A DNA stretch of 64,000 nucleotides from positions 139,615,520 through 139,679,519 of the forward strand of contig NC_061862.1 of NCBI RefSeq assembly GCF_907164915.1. The letters run 5' to 3'. Each line of letters starts with the position of its first letter. Positions within the stretch are counted from its first letter, which is position 1. A program made the position numbers and the translations under genes. The DNA is from Impatiens glandulifera. Its lineage: Eukaryota; Streptophyta; Magnoliopsida; Ericales; Balsaminaceae. The notes under the pieces were generated by a model that made no database searches, was not told where the DNA came from, and worked only from the letters and a program-made list of their open reading frames with translations. This document shows positions 1-12,480 of the stretch, one piece after another.

Positions 1-426
1 AGAAGTCGATGAAACGTTTCAGTAAGATCGACAGTGGGTTGGGTTTTGGGAAATGGAAACGAAAAATAAAGAGAGAGATTGTCGTGGGGGTTTTGGTTTT
101 GGGAAAAAATGAAACGTTTCATTAACGGAAGAAGTCTTACCATTTCGATCGATCGGAAGAGAAGTCGGTGAAAATGAAAGAAGAGAATCGCTAGTGGGTT
201 TAGAAAAAGTGAAACAAAAGAGAAAGAAAGAGAATAAAACAAAAGAGAGAGAAAAAAATAAGATTTTGGTTTTTGGGGAAATAGAAAGATAGAAATAATA
301 GGATTTTGGTTTTGGGGGAAAATAGAAAATTTCAATTTTATTTTTATATTTTTCTCTCTCCTAGCTGCAAGGCCACGTAGGAATCTTGACCTTGATTTCG
401 CTAACTTGTCGTTAAGAATATCATTT
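1..426. other. Purine-rich intergenic DNA, no gene seen
   Basis: This stretch has long purine runs (GAGAGA, GGGTTTTGG and AAAGAGAG types) and two copies of the palindrome GAAACGTTTC (11-20 and 111-120). The second extends to a perfect 16-bp palindrome at 108-123. Short motifs such as GATTTTGGTTTTGGGG recur, which suggests local slippage. I see no convincing coding frame. It could be the flank of a transposon cut by the window edge. Confidence 0.5.
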
Positions 427-3400
427 CTGAATATATAATCACAATTTCTCTTTTAAATTTATTATTTTAAAATAATACATTTAATTATGTGTTTTTAAAA
501 AATTTAAACTATTAATCATTTTATATATATATTTATAATTATTTACAAAATTGGTACACTAATATTTATTTTTTAGATAAATAATATTAAAAGATGGGAA
601 ATTAGGTAACTCTATAAAACTATATTATTTTATAAAATCAAAGTATTATTAAATTTGTTAATATTCTAATTTTTATTGCGCAATAAAATAATGGTATTTT
701 CAGTTTTTTATTATTAAATGATTTGATATTTTATATTAAAAAAATAAATTTGTTTTCTCTTTTTAATTTTATATTATTAAATAATACATTTAATTATGTA
801 GGTTTAAAAATTAAAAATAATTTTAAATATAAATTTATAAATATTTACAAGGAAATTGTACGCTAATATTTTTAAAAATATTAAATAAAGAATAATAGAA
901 GAAGAAAAGATAAATAGACTATAAAACTACAAAATAATTGTATTATCAAATTATTTGATTTCTTATCTTTTCACGCACAATCAAAAGAACGTTAGTCTCT
1001 GTTTTTTATTATTAAATTATTTAATTTATAATATTAACAAAATAAACACAAGTTTTAATTTTTTCCATTTTTATTATTAAATAAAAAAGTTTATTAAGTT
1101 TTCTTAAAATTATAATAATAATAATCATCTTAAATATGTATTTATAAATACTTTTATAACATTTTTACATTAATATTAATATTTGTAAATAAGTAATGAT
1201 AGAAAGACGAAAAATTAGGTAACTATAAAATATATATTATTAGATTATTTAATATTTTATTTTTTACACCATAACAAATAAAATAATTTTACTTAATTTT
1301 TAATTTTTATTATTAAATTATTGATGTTGTATATTAAAAAAAAATCATTTGTTTTTATTTTTTATTATTAAATAATAAATGTAATAATGTATTATTCAAA
1401 ATTATAGATTATTAATTATTTTAAATATATATTTATAATTATTTACAAAATTTGTACATTAATATTTAAAATAAAATAAGTAATGGTAGGAGAAGGAAAA
1501 GTTAGTAACATTTGTAAGGCAAAAAATCCCTTCACGAGAAAGAGTTTTTATTATTCGATAGTCGCGCCCCAAAACTCACATGCCTAAGTCTGTCATCTCA
1601 AAATGTTTCTTCATTACCTCCTTGAACTCTTTAATCAGTTTTGTGTTGGTTTAGTGAATATGAGATCGCCGACATAGAGAGCGATTACCATCATATCTTT
1701 ATGTGATTTCTTGTGTAAAAGGCATGCTCATACCCATTTTTCTTGAAATATTCGTCAATTCTCTCATTCCAGACACGATGAGCCTACTTTAGCTCGTAGA
1801 GGGCTTTTCTCAATCTCAACACTTTCTTCTCATCCCCTCTCTTCATGTACCTGAGTTGTTGCTTGGCGTACACCTCCTCCTTCAACACTCTATTTAGAAA
1901 GGCCGACTTCACATCCATATGTAGAATCCGCTATTGGTTTGAGTAGCTAACGAGATCAGAAGTCGGACTGACTCTATTATCGTGATAGGATAAAATAATT
2001 CATCATAGTTGAGTCCCTCCTTTTGTCTATAGCCCTTCACCACAAGTCGAGTATTATAACTCTTAACCTCTCCCTCAACATTCATTTGTTTTTTGTACAC
2101 CCATTTTACTTGAATTGGTCGAGCTCCTTGCGTTCAATAGTCCCAACTTCTTCATTCATAGATGATCTTCATTTCTCTTCTTGTATAGCTTTCTTAAAAT
2201 TCAAATCTTCTGAGTCGGCCAAAAGACATGCAATATAGACTTTATTTGTAGTGTCATATATCTCTCACAAACTTCTCATTACGGGTTACTAAGGCTCAAA
2301 TTCATCTTCTGAAAGCTCGGTGGTTGTTATTATCGAAGACATAACAACCTACAAACTTGTTTTTTTCTCAATCGCGTTACTTCAGTTCCATGCCATTGAT
2401 TCCTCCACGTGAACATCTCGGCTCACCACCACTTTCTTGTTAACATGATTAAACAATTTATATGCTTTGGATTTTTCATCATACCCGATCGATAAATATC
2501 TAATTTTTGCTCTGATTTTCTAATTTCGTTATGTACTGACTTGGTTCTTGCGCATAGGCCACACTACCGATCACGTTCAGATGAAAGACACTCAACTTCA
2601 TACAATTCTAAATCACATGGGGCATCTTCTCTCCTACCTTTGCATGTGGACATCTATTTTGCACATACACTGCATACTACACCGCCTCTGCCCAAAACCT
2701 TTTCGACATATTATTTCCTTTCAACATAGGTCGAACTATATCGAGAATAGTTCGTTCTTTCGTTCCGCTACACCGTTTTGCTATGGAGAATATAGCGTAG
2801 TCAAGAAACGCTTGAATTCATGTTCATTGTAGTATTTGTTGAACTCTGCAGAAGTGAAATCACCTTCTTTGTCAGATCGAACTACTTGGATGACTTTGCT
2901 TGTTTCTTTCTCACTTTGATGACTTTGCTTGTTTCTTTCTCCATCTTCACTTTGAATTTGTTGAAAGTTTCAAGCACTTCTAACTTAATCTTCAGAACAT
3001 AAATCTACGTCTTTCTCGAGAAATTATCAATTTAAGAATCGAAGTATTTCTAACCACTAAATGATTTTGGAGTTATCGGCCCACACAAATTGGTATGGAT
3101 TAGTCTAAATTGATTACGCTTGCTTCCCAATACCACATTCTTCACAAAAACCTCTTTTCGAATTTCATATTAGGTCGTCCAAGCACCATCTCCTTTTTTA
3201 CTAGCTTAGTCAATCCCCCGAAGTGAAGATGAAAAAACCGATAATGCCACTTCATGGCCTCACCCTCCAAAAGAAGTTGAATGCATTTATCTTGAACTAT
3301 TTTCATCTCAAGTTTATACATGCGATTTTCTTCATTTTACATGGGAAATGAGCCTCCCGAGTTTTTCTTTCAGTTGTAGTTTTTGGTCCTTCATCAGAGT

Positions 3401-4160
3401 CGAGTATCCTTTCTCCATCAATTGTCCCATGCTCAATATGTTACTTTTGAGATCAAGTACGTAGTAAACATATTTGATCTATCCGATTCCCCCATTTCTC
3501 TTTTAATACCAGATTGTTCATCGACCTTTGTCAGCTACTTTTGAAGCATCTCCGAAGGAAATATACTCGGACTCCACATTTGAGAGTATTTTGAATAATC
3601 TCTCGTCACAACACATGTGGTTACTTACGACTGTATCCAAGTACCAAAATGAATTATTAGAACAACACGATTTGATATCAAAATTGGAAATTTTTGTCAC
3701 AAGTAGAAATCCTTCAACTTCTTTCTAGGAAAAGATGTTTGTTGGTTCCTCAATTTTCTTCTCGGACCTAAAATCTTTAGAAATATGACCCAACTTTCCA
3801 CATTTGTAGCAATTTATCGATTAATAACCCTTGACAATATGCTCATACTTCCCACAGTTATAAAATTTAATATTGTTGTTTGTGTTTATCCGACCACCCC
3901 AATCATGACCTCCACCATGCCTGTTCTGTTGGTCGACTTGCTCATTTCTTGTTCTCCTCTTCCTCTACCACATATACCTCTGCATCTTCCTTTGCCTCTG
4001 GTACTCTGAGCATAGAGCACATTCTCTTATTTTATTGTCGTCTTCGTCTGAAGAGCCTTTTGAAAGGACTTCTCCTCCTTGTTTTTCCTTCTTTACTCAT
4101 GCGCTTCCAGGAATTCAACAAACTCTTCAAGGGTGAGCGTTAATAGGTCATTAGATTCCT
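427..4160. repeat. Tandem segmental duplication, copy A
   Basis: This 3.7-kb segment matches 4405-9470 almost collinearly. The first kilobase (about 427-1500) is AT-rich and non-coding, and the rest is a decayed minus-strand copia fragment. The match is read by eye: the same phrases occur in the same order, for example the ATTTATAATTATTTACAAAA run near 530 and near 4510, and the CTTCACGAGAAAGAG motif near 1531 and 5501. Copies differ by scattered substitutions and small indels. Copy B carries an extra 1.3-kb LTR insertion. Confidence 0.85.
1560..4140 (-). pseudogene. Copia gag-pol remnant, copy A (Tork-like, dead)
   Basis: Read on the minus strand this is a decayed Ty1/copia polyprotein in domain order. 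The end of gag with a zinc-knuckle area lies at about 4140-3790. The protease area (3700-3518) reads WYLDTVVSNHM where the family has LDSGASNHM, so the catalytic DSG is degraded. Integrase pieces follow at about 3480-2350. Reverse transcriptase at about 2150-1560 includes TRLVVKGYRQKEGLNYDELF, which matches the copia motif around KARLVAKGYxQ. Many stops and frameshifts break it, and RNase H and both LTRs are missing. The domain order protease, integrase, RT identifies copia. Confidence 0.85.
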
Positions 4161-4404
4161 TTAATATTTATATCAAATGGATTCTTTTACAAAAATTAAG
4201 AGGATAAATTAAAATATCCAATTTACACTTATATTAAGTAAAGACATTTATTACATTTTCTTTTATTTATTTTATTGTTAAACTATAAATAGTAGTATCT
4301 ATAGAAAAGTGAAAAAAGGTGGTATTCTTTTATTATAAGATAATTTTATATTTTAATTTTTTATTGCGTAATTCAATTTTTTATTATTGAATGATTTGAT
4401 GTTC
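4161..4404. other. Spacer between duplication copies, with an LTR-like piece
   Basis: Just after the truncated gag, about 4163-4190 reads TTTATATCAAATGGATTCTT. The same phrase occurs at about 10231-10250 inside the probable LTR of the copy-B element. Copy A therefore seems to have lost its gag 5' part by a deletion joining gag to LTR. The rest is AT-rich with no gene. Confidence 0.5.
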
Positions 4405-7006
4405 TAAACTATAAAATATAATCACAATTTCTCTTTCAAATTTTTTATTATAAAATAAAAAAATTAATTATGAGTTTTAAAAAAATTTAAACTATTATTC
4501 ATTTTAAATATATATTTATAATTATTTACAAAATTGGTACACTAATATTTTTAGATAAATAATATTAAAAGATGGAAAATTAGGTAACTCTATAAAACTA
4601 TATTATTTTATAAAATAATAGTATTATTAAATTTGTTAATATTCTAATTTTTATTGCGCAATAAATTAATGGTATTTTCAGTTTTTTATTATTAAATAAT
4701 TTGATATTTTATATTAAAAAAATAAATGTGTTTTTTATTTTTAATTTTATATTATTAAATAATACATTTAATTATGTATGTTTAAAAATTAAAAATTAAA
4801 AATAATTTTAAATATAAATTTATAAATATTTACAAGGAAACTGTACACTAATATTTTTAAAAATATTAAATAAAGAATAATAGAAGAAGGAAAAGATAAA
4901 TAGACTATAAAACTACAAAATAATTGTATTATTAAATTATTTGATTTCTTATTAAAAAAGAACGTTAGTCTCTGTTTTTTATTATTAAATTATTTAATTT
5001 ATATATTAACAAAATAATCACAATTTTTTTTTCCATTTTTATTATTAAATAAAAAAGTTAATTAAGTTTTCTTAAAATTTCAATAATAATAATCAACTTA
5101 AATATGTATTTATAAATACTCTTATAACATTTGTATATTAATATTTTTAAATAAGTAAAAATAGAAAGAGGAAAAGTTAGGTAGCTATAAAACTATAAAA
5201 TATATATGGTTAGATTATTTGATATTCTATTTTTCACCCCTTAACAAATAAAATAATTTTACGTTATTTTTAATTTTTATTATTAAATAATTCGATGTTG
5301 TATATTAAAAAAATCATTTGTTTTTATTTTGTATTATTAAATAATAAATTTAATAATCTATTATTCAAAATTATAGATTATTAATTATTTTAAATATATT
5401 TATAATTATTTACAAAAGATGTACACAAATATTTAAAATAAAATAAGTAAGGGTAGGAGAAGGAAAAGTGAGTAACATTTGTAAGGCAAAAAGTCGACCC
5501 TTCACGAGAAAGAGTTTTTATTATTTGATAGTCGCGCTCACATGCCTAAGTCTGTCATCTCAAAATGTTTCTTTATTACCTCCTTGAACTCCTTAATAAG
5601 TTTTGTGTTGCATTTAGTGAATATGAGATCGCCGACATAGAGAGCAATTACCATCATATATTTTTTTTGATTTCTTGTGTATAAGGCATACTCATACCCA
5701 TTTTCTTGAAATATTCGTCAATTCTCTCATTCCAGACACGAGGAGCCTACTTTAGCTCGTAGAGGACTTTTCTCAATCTCAACACTTTCATCTCATCCCC
5801 TCTCTTCATGTACATGAGTTGTTGCTTGGCGTACACTTCCTCCTTCAACACTATATTTAGAAAGGCTGATTTCACATCCATCTATAGAATCCGCTATTAG
5901 TTTGAGTAGCTACGAGATCAGAAGTCGAACTAACTCTATTATCGTGATAGGAGAAAATAATTCATCATAGTTGAGTCCCTCCTTTTGTCTATAACCCTTC
6001 ACTACAAGTCGAGTATTATAACTTTTAACCTCTCCCTCAACATTCATTTGTTTTTTTGTACACCCATTTTACTTCAATTGATCGAGCTCCTTGCATTCAA
6101 TGGTCCCAACTTCTTCATTCATAGATGATCTTCATTTCTCTTCTTATATAGCTTTCTCAAAATTCGAATCTCCTGAGTCGTCCAAGAGACATGCAATATG
6201 AACTTTATTTGTAATGTCATATATCTCTCGCTGACTTCTCGTTATGGGTTATTGAGGCTCAGATTCATCTTCTGAAAGCTCGATGGTTGTTATTATCGAA
6301 GACATAACAACCTACAAACTTGTTTTTTTTTCTCAATCGGATTACTTCAGTTCCATGCCATTAATTCCTCCACGTGAACATCTCGGCTCACCACCACTTT
6401 CTTGTTAACATGATTAAACAATTTATATGCTTTAGATTTTTTATCATACCCGATACATATGTATTTTTGGCTCCGATTTTCTAATTTCGTTATGTACTGA
6501 CTTGGTACTTGCGAATAAGCCACACTACCGATCACGTTTAGATGAAAGACACTCGGCTTCATACCACTCCAAATCTCATGGGGCGTTTTCTCTCATACCT
6601 TTACATGTGGACATCTATTTTGCACATAGACTGCACACTACACCGCCTCTGCCCAAAACTTTTTCGACATATTCTTTCCTTTCAACATAGGTCGAACTAT
6701 ATCGAGAATAGTTCAGTTCTTTTGTTCCGTTACACCGTTTTGCTATGGAGAATATGGAGTAGTCAAGAAATGCTTGAATTCATGTTCCTTGTAGTATTTG
6801 TTGAACTCAACAGAAATGAAATCACCTTCTTTGTCAGATCGGACTACTTGGATGACTTTGCTTGTTTCTTTCTTACTTTGATGATTTTGCTTGTTTCTTT
6901 CTCCATCATCATTTTGAATTTGTTGAAGGTTTCAAACACTTCTAATTTAATCTTCAGAATATAAATCCACGTCTTTCTCGAGAAATTATCAATTTAAGAA
7001 TCCAAG

Positions 7007-8315
7007 TGTTAGAAAAATTAAGTAAATTAATTTTAAACCGGCCATACATTACAAGTTTTGAATATTTATTCTAAATAATCAAAAAGGTAGAAATTGTTAG
7101 AAAAATTAAGTTAATTTTGAACCGGCCAGAGAACTTAATTAATCTCAATTTCCATGTGTAGGTACAAATCTAGCCGCATCAGACCGGCTGAAACACATAC
7201 CGCAGTGATCCGGCTCCAAATGATACAGTCATGATCAAGAGGAACCGGTTTGAATAACCTTCCAATCCAGCCAGGTCATATTACGAAAAGATGAACGAGA
7301 AAATTTGAAAAATGATGAAACCGAGAAGATGATGTAAAATGCCGAAATAGAGATTTATCGGAAATATACAAGAAGATAAGATTCAGATCAGAAGCATGCA
7401 ATAAAAACAATGATAATCTGCTTATCCAAAATCCCAAGCAAAATTTGAATCAGGCGGCCGGTGCGCGCATGTTTGCAATGTGTCCAAAATGCAAGCCGCT
7501 CACGTCATCAGAACCTGACCGGTGCATGCATGTCTGCCAAGTGTCCGAAAGGACAAAACGTGCACGCAACCTCTAAACCGGATCGGCGTGACTTCAAATG
7601 ACCAATCAAGCGGAAAGAGAAAATTATGACCGTTGTCATATTTTCTCTATAAATAGAGGCCAAGGGTGCCGAAGAAACAGACGCGTGAGATCATTTACGA
7701 AAAGCTTATTCAAGAGAGAAGAAATAGAAAACAAAAGATCTTACGCATAAGTGATTGAAATTCCGAAAGCTTTGTGTATTGTGTGTGTATTTTACTATTG
7801 AGTAAAAGTGTAGTGTATTACATCATTGTGAGTGGTGTAACCGACGAGCTGTTACTCGTTCGGAGTGTATGTTGTGATTGTGTAATATTTCTTAGTGAAT
7901 ATCCTTCTCACTGTTTGAGAAGAAGGGGTGACGTAGGAGATTAAGATCCGAACATCCATAAAATCTTGTCTCGTGTCCTTTACTTGCATATTCCGACTCA
8001 CTCACTCAAACCAAACCAAAACATCTAAACCGAACTGAAATAACTTACAATTTCCTAAATCAAACCGGTTCTCTCCTTAAACCGATATCTCCTTCTAAAC
8101 TCCTCCCAAACCAAACTGTGTGTGTTGTTTCAAGCTGAAACAAACCACTTCCGCACTTGAAACCGGTTCAAGAGGTTTGTGACAACTTGTGTGGTGTTAA
8201 GAAGCGGTTTTAGTCTTTAACCGGACTATTACCAGTGTGTGTGTAGTGTTGTTGTAAGCGTTCACCCTTAAGAAATCGGAACCCCGGTCCTCCAAGGGCG
8301 ATTCCGATCCTAACA
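7007..8315 (+). mobile_element. Solo-like copia LTR inserted in duplication copy B
   Basis: Copy A lacks this block, so its edges are defined by comparison. It starts TGTTAG and ends CTAACA, the same termini as the copia LTRs at 22141 and 34593. At 7095, after a polypurine-like AAAAAGGTAGAAAT, a second TGTTAGAAAAATTAAG repeats the first 16 bases. The main LTR could thus be 7095-8315 (1221 bp) with an 88-bp extra module in front. No primer-binding site follows the right end. The flanks CCAAG and AAAAT do not form a clear target duplication. It carries a TATA box at 7647. Confidence 0.8.
7647..7656 (+). promoter_or_regulatory. LTR TATA box
   Basis: CTATAAATAG sits mid-LTR, in the position expected for the U3 promoter of a copia LTR. 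It is well formed, so this solo LTR might still start transcription rightward. Confidence 0.55.
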
Positions 8316-10140
8316 AAAATTATTTCTTACCAGTAAATGATTTTGGAGTTATCGGTCCACACAAATTGGTATGGATTAGTCTGAATTTCTTATTTACTCG
8401 GTATTCAGAACTTCTTGGGAATAAAGTCACCGCTTGCTTCAATCACACATTCTTCACAAAACCTCTTTTCGAATTTCATATTAGGTCGTCCAAGCACCAT
8501 CTCATTTTTTACTAGCTTAGTCAACCCCCGAAGTGAAGATGACAAAACCGATAATGCCACTTCATGGCCTCACCCTCCAAAAGAAGTTGCATGCATTTAT
8601 CTTGAACTATTTTCATCTCAAGTTTGTACATGCGATTTTCTTCATTTTTACATGGGAAATGAGCCTCCTGAGTTTATCTTTCAGTTGTAGTTTTTGGTCC
8701 TTCATTAAAGTCGAGTATCATTTCTTCATCAATTGTCCCATGCTCAGTATGTTACTTTTGAGATCCAGTACGAAGTAAACATCTTTGATCTATCTGATTC
8801 CCCCATTTCTCTTTTGATATCAGATCGTTCATCAACCTTTGTCAGCTACTTTTGAAGCATATCCGAAGGAAATATACTTAGACTTCACATTTGAGAGTAT
8901 TTTGAATAACCTCTTGTCACCACACATGTGGTTACTTACGACTGTATCCGAGTACCAAAATGACTTATCAGAACAGATCGATTAGATATCAGAATTGGAA
9001 ATTTTTGTCACCAATAGAAATCCTTCAACTTCTTTCTAGGAAAAGATGTTTGTTGGTTTCTCAATTTTCTTTCTAGGAAAAGATCCTTGGAAATATGACC
9101 AAACTTTCCACATTTGTAGCATTTTATCGAGTAATAATCCTTGAAAATATGCTCATACTTCCCACAGTTATAAAATTTAATATTATTGTTTGTATTTGTC
9201 CGGCCACCCCAAGCATGACCTCCACCATGCCTGTTCTGTTAGTCGACTTGCTCTTTTCTTGTTCTCCTCTTCCTCTACCACATATACCTCTACATCTTCC
9301 TCTGCCTCCGGTACTCTGAGCTAGAGCACCTTCTCCTATTTTATTACCGTCTTCGTCTGTAAAGCCTTTTCAAAAGACTTCTCCTCCTTGTTTTTACTTC
9401 TTTACTCATGCGCTTCCAGGAATCCAAGAAACTCTTCAAGGGTGAGCGTTAATAGGTCATTAGATTCGTCTATTGCGCACACAATATTTTTGAAATTATC
9501 TGTCATTGATATCAAAATCTTTTCAACAACTCGGTTTGATGAAAGACTCTCACCATTTCGATTCAATTTGTTCACCACGGTCTCCATTCGAGTAATGAAC
9601 TCAAATATGCTTTCAGACTCTTTCATCCTCATGTTTTTAGGTCGGTCGCCCCAAGTGTTTGAAACCGGACTTGTTTCACCCGTTTGTCTTCTTTATTTTC
9701 TATTTTGAGTGTATTCCATGATACTTTAGAAGATTTTGCGTCGACTATTTTCTCAAAGCTAGATTAGTCGACGGCTAGATATAGTAGATATAAAGTTGCT
9801 TTGCCTTTAGCTCGAACGACCTTCAACACATTCAATTGGGCATTTTAATATTCATCTGTGTTTGCCAATTCCTCATACCTAGTCTTGACCACATTCCAGT
9901 TATATTTGGAGCCGAAAAAGACATTCATGTGCACCTTCAAGTTGTCGTAGTTGGCGCCTTTTGTCAACTTGGGTAGCGAGATACCATTAGTTACACCTGC
10001 CATTTCTCTCAAGTGTTACACTCAACAAACAAATCTCACAAAGCTCTCAATCTCTCCTATTTTTCTATTGGAAAGCGCACACCACGTCGTTCTTTCTTGA
10101 GGCTAACAGGTTCTCTCACGCTCACCTCACACACAACAGA

Positions 10141-10150
10141 TATGATACCA
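10141..10150 (-). other. Primer-binding site of the minus-strand copia (tRNA-Met type)
   Basis: On the minus strand this reads TGGTATCATA, close to the plant copia primer site TGGTATCAGA complementary to initiator tRNA-Met. It lies between the probable LTR (from 10154) and gag (Met at 10001-10003), as expected for the 5' end of this minus-strand element. Confidence 0.65.
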
Positions 10151-10153
10151 ATT

Positions 10154-10439
10154 TGTTGGTAACAAAAAGGCAAAAAATATAAAGTTAATAGTACTTCGAT
10201 TTCTTTTAATCTCTCTAAAAATTTCTTCTTATTTATATCAAATGGATTCTTACAAGTCTTTATAGTTAAAGTACTTTGCCTTTTCAAATTTTGCCTCTTC
10301 AAAATCTGCCCCTTTAAGTGCCAAAATAAATAATATTGTCTATTAAATAGGTCACTCACCCATATCTATTAGTTATCCCACTACCTCTAAATCCATCTAA
10401 ACATCAAAAATATAACTTCTTAATTTATGTTTTTCAACA
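10154..10439 (-). mobile_element. Probable 5' LTR of the copy-B copia element
   Basis: The plus strand starts TGTTGG, directly beside the primer site, and a candidate other end is TTCAACA at 10433-10439, giving inverted TG...CA termini and a 286-bp LTR, a usual size for Tork-type copia. The outer boundary is an inference because no second intact LTR is present in the window for comparison. A fragment of this LTR appears at about 4163-4190. Confidence 0.5.
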
Positions 10440-10539
10440 AAATCTTAATTATAAGATCTTGCATTTAATTTTAAGCATACAACTACAAACCAACTATAAT
10501 ATAAACTCTCCAAGTTGGATACCATAGAAATCCCATAAG

Positions 10540-10995
10540 ATCAACTGAATTTATTCCTTGCCTCATCAGGTCGAGCACTTTCAATTGGTCGCATGCATTT
10601 TTATGAACAATGGACTTCTTTTTCTTCAGTTCATTAGTCATTGGTCCAAGCATAAACACAATACATATTAGGTATTCACAATGCAAATCTCCATATTTAA
10701 CTAAATTAGTGTGAATACAGATATAAATACACACATTATGCAATATTCAGGAGCTTCCTGAAAATATGAGCAACACCAATAACGATATTACTTTTCCATG
10801 CAATTGAGCTCCTCCCTTCACATACACTTCTACCCTCTCCCCCCCATTGGTTGCACAAAATTCCTTAGCAGAGAGTTCACAAAATATGATGGGGTTATTC
10901 CTTCATTATCCTATGCCCTAGTAGAGGACACTAATGTATTTGCAATGTCTAAAAGAGGCTCAGCATCAACCACTTGATTCCTATATTTTCTCGCT
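10540..10995 (-). pseudogene. NSE4 (SMC5/6 complex kleisin) gene fragment, broken
   Basis: The minus strand encodes RNQVVDAEPLLDIANTLVSS at about 10990-10925, then after an in-frame stop DNEGITPSYFVNSLLRNF. In a shifted frame comes IAWKSNIVIGVAHIFR, then MLGPMTNELKKKKSIVHK at 10653-10600, and after another frameshift RPIESARPDEA. This order matches, from memory, plant NSE4, the kleisin subunit of the SMC5/6 DNA-repair complex (family segments like QVADAEALLDIANTLV, GITPSDFVN, IAWKDIG, GPMxTELKQRK and RPTE). The segment before GPM may hold a former intron. At least one stop and two frameshifts make this a relic. It lies between a copia LTR and a TIR element. Confidence 0.7.
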
Positions 10996-11223
10996 GTATA
11001 AAGAATCAACCAAACCTTATAGGGCCTTGAATATCGTATATGAAAACAAGAAGAATATTTTGTTTGTATGAGCAAACATTCTCGAAAACAACGTGCCAAT
11101 GTTATATATCTGCAATTGATTAGTCAATGTTTTAGTTTTCATGAAATAAAGCACTATGAGAAGAACATATTAATTAAACACTTAATACGTTTTGTTTTCG
11201 TTCATTTTTTAAGGAGATTATGC

Positions 11224-12480
11224 ATAGAGGTCCTCAATTGGAAAATTTGACGAAATGACCCTAATAATGACCGCATTTTGGAAATTGATCCAGGCCTGAT
11301 GAAGTTTGAAAAAATGATATTTTCGGACCAAAATACTCATTAGCGTCATGCGAAGCATTCATTATCGTGACGTGAAGAGGTGGAATGTGAAATGTCTAGA
11401 ATGCCCTTAATATTTATTATATTTTCCCCTATTTTTTCATTTTTTCTTCCCCGTTCTCTCTCTTCTCGGTCTTCTCCCCTTTCTCTCTAAATCTTAAGCG
11501 GCGAACGGTGAACACAACTGATGGACAAAATGATACATGAGCACACAATCTCCACACAACGACTTGTACGTACGGGAAGAAAACTATGAGTACAAATTGA
11601 TTGTTGCTCCTGGGATTCGACCTAGTGTATAAAGTACTTCAACTCAGCAAGGATGGAGGCAAGTCTATTTTCACCTTCCTGATAACTTTATAATCTGAGA
11701 CTAAACCTTAGTATTATTGTTAATGAGTGATTTTGTCACATATATGGTCGCATCACATAGTATGTTTCATGGAACCATGACGCGACCGCGTCACACCGAA
11801 GTTGATTGTGTCACACGAGTATGAGAGTATGTTTTATGGAACCGTGACGCGATCGCGTCACGCCGAATTTGGTTGCGTCACACGAGAGTATTAGAGTATG
11901 TTTCATGGAACCATGACGCGATCACGTCACACTGAAGTTGTTTGCGTCTCACAAGAGTATTATAGTATGTTTCATGGATCCGTGACGCGGTCGCGTCACG
12001 CCGAAGTTGATTTGATATTGTGATTAATTCTTTATCTTCTATTGATTGTGAATACATTTATTCTTTATTATTATATTTATTTTATGTGTGTAAGTGTGTG
12101 AGTAAATATTAAGAATTCTATGGTTCACGTTGAAGGAGAGGTGTGAAATCTATTACACATACACAAAATGAAGGTCTTACATTGAAAGTATCTTCCAGAC
12201 TGTATTGCATGCAAGGAAGGATACTTAACAACATTGAGATTATACTCACCATTCGCGTCACGCGACCATACAATCATGACTGATTTGTTAAAGTAAAATT
12301 AACAAAATTACATCAACACATTGAGAAACATTTCAAACACGTGCGCTCTCTTAGGTCATCTCGCGAAGGGGTATTTTGGACTTTGTACATGCCTAAAAGG
12401 TTATTTTTACAAACTTTATGACTTGAGTCATTTCTCAAAATGCGATCATTATTAGAGTCATTTCATCAGATCCCCTCTAT
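11224..12480. mobile_element. Non-autonomous TIR DNA transposon (MULE-like)
   Basis: The two ends are inverted copies. The left reads ATAGAGG then GACGAAATGACCCTAATAAT. The right end on the opposite strand reads ATAGAGGGG then GATGAAATGACTCTAATAAT. Similarity runs for at least 55 bp inward (GACCGCATTTTGG against GATCGCATTTTG). A target-site duplication is not clear: ATTATGC on the left and ATTATAC on the right are only similar. There is no transposase frame inside. A four-copy palindromic minisatellite occupies the centre. Long TIRs suggest the Mutator superfamily. Confidence 0.7.
11760..12026. repeat. Minisatellite, 67-69 bp unit x4, with palindromic core
   Basis: Units begin with GTATGTTTCATGGA at 11760, 11827, 11896 and 11965, giving periods of 67, 69 and 69 bp. 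Each contains a near-perfect palindrome. In the second unit it is the perfect 18-bp GTGACGCGATCGCGTCAC at 11844-11861. The other units have single changes. A second GCGTCACACGAG half-site follows in each unit. CpG-rich motifs of this kind stand out in the AT-rich surroundings. Confidence 0.85.

Larger units (their letters stand above)
4405..9470. repeat. Tandem segmental duplication, copy B
   Basis: Second copy of the segment at 427-4160. Subtracting the 1309-bp LTR insertion (7007-8315) leaves about 3.76 kb, close to copy A. Copy B continues past the duplication into the gag start, primer site and LTR of the same copia element (to about 10439), which copy A lacks. Copy B, or something like it, is therefore the better-preserved version. 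Confidence 0.85.
5530..10003 (-). pseudogene. Copia gag-pol remnant, copy B (Tork-like, split by an LTR)
   Basis: Minus-strand Ty1/copia polyprotein beginning at a gag Met at 10001-10003, whose N-terminus reads MAGVTNGISLPKLTKGANYD, typical of plant Tork-type gag. Gag continues through 9632-9402 (RMETVVNKLNRNGESLSSNR, UBN2-type gag). A zinc-knuckle area is near 9240-9100, a degraded protease near 8960-8820, and integrase pieces at 8760-8330 and 7000-6350. The integrase C-terminal end (6562-6347) includes YICIGYDKKSKAYKLFN. Reverse transcriptase spans about 6070-5530. Stops and frameshifts are frequent. RNase H and the 3' LTR are missing. Positions 7007-8315 belong to a later insertion. Confidence 0.85.
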
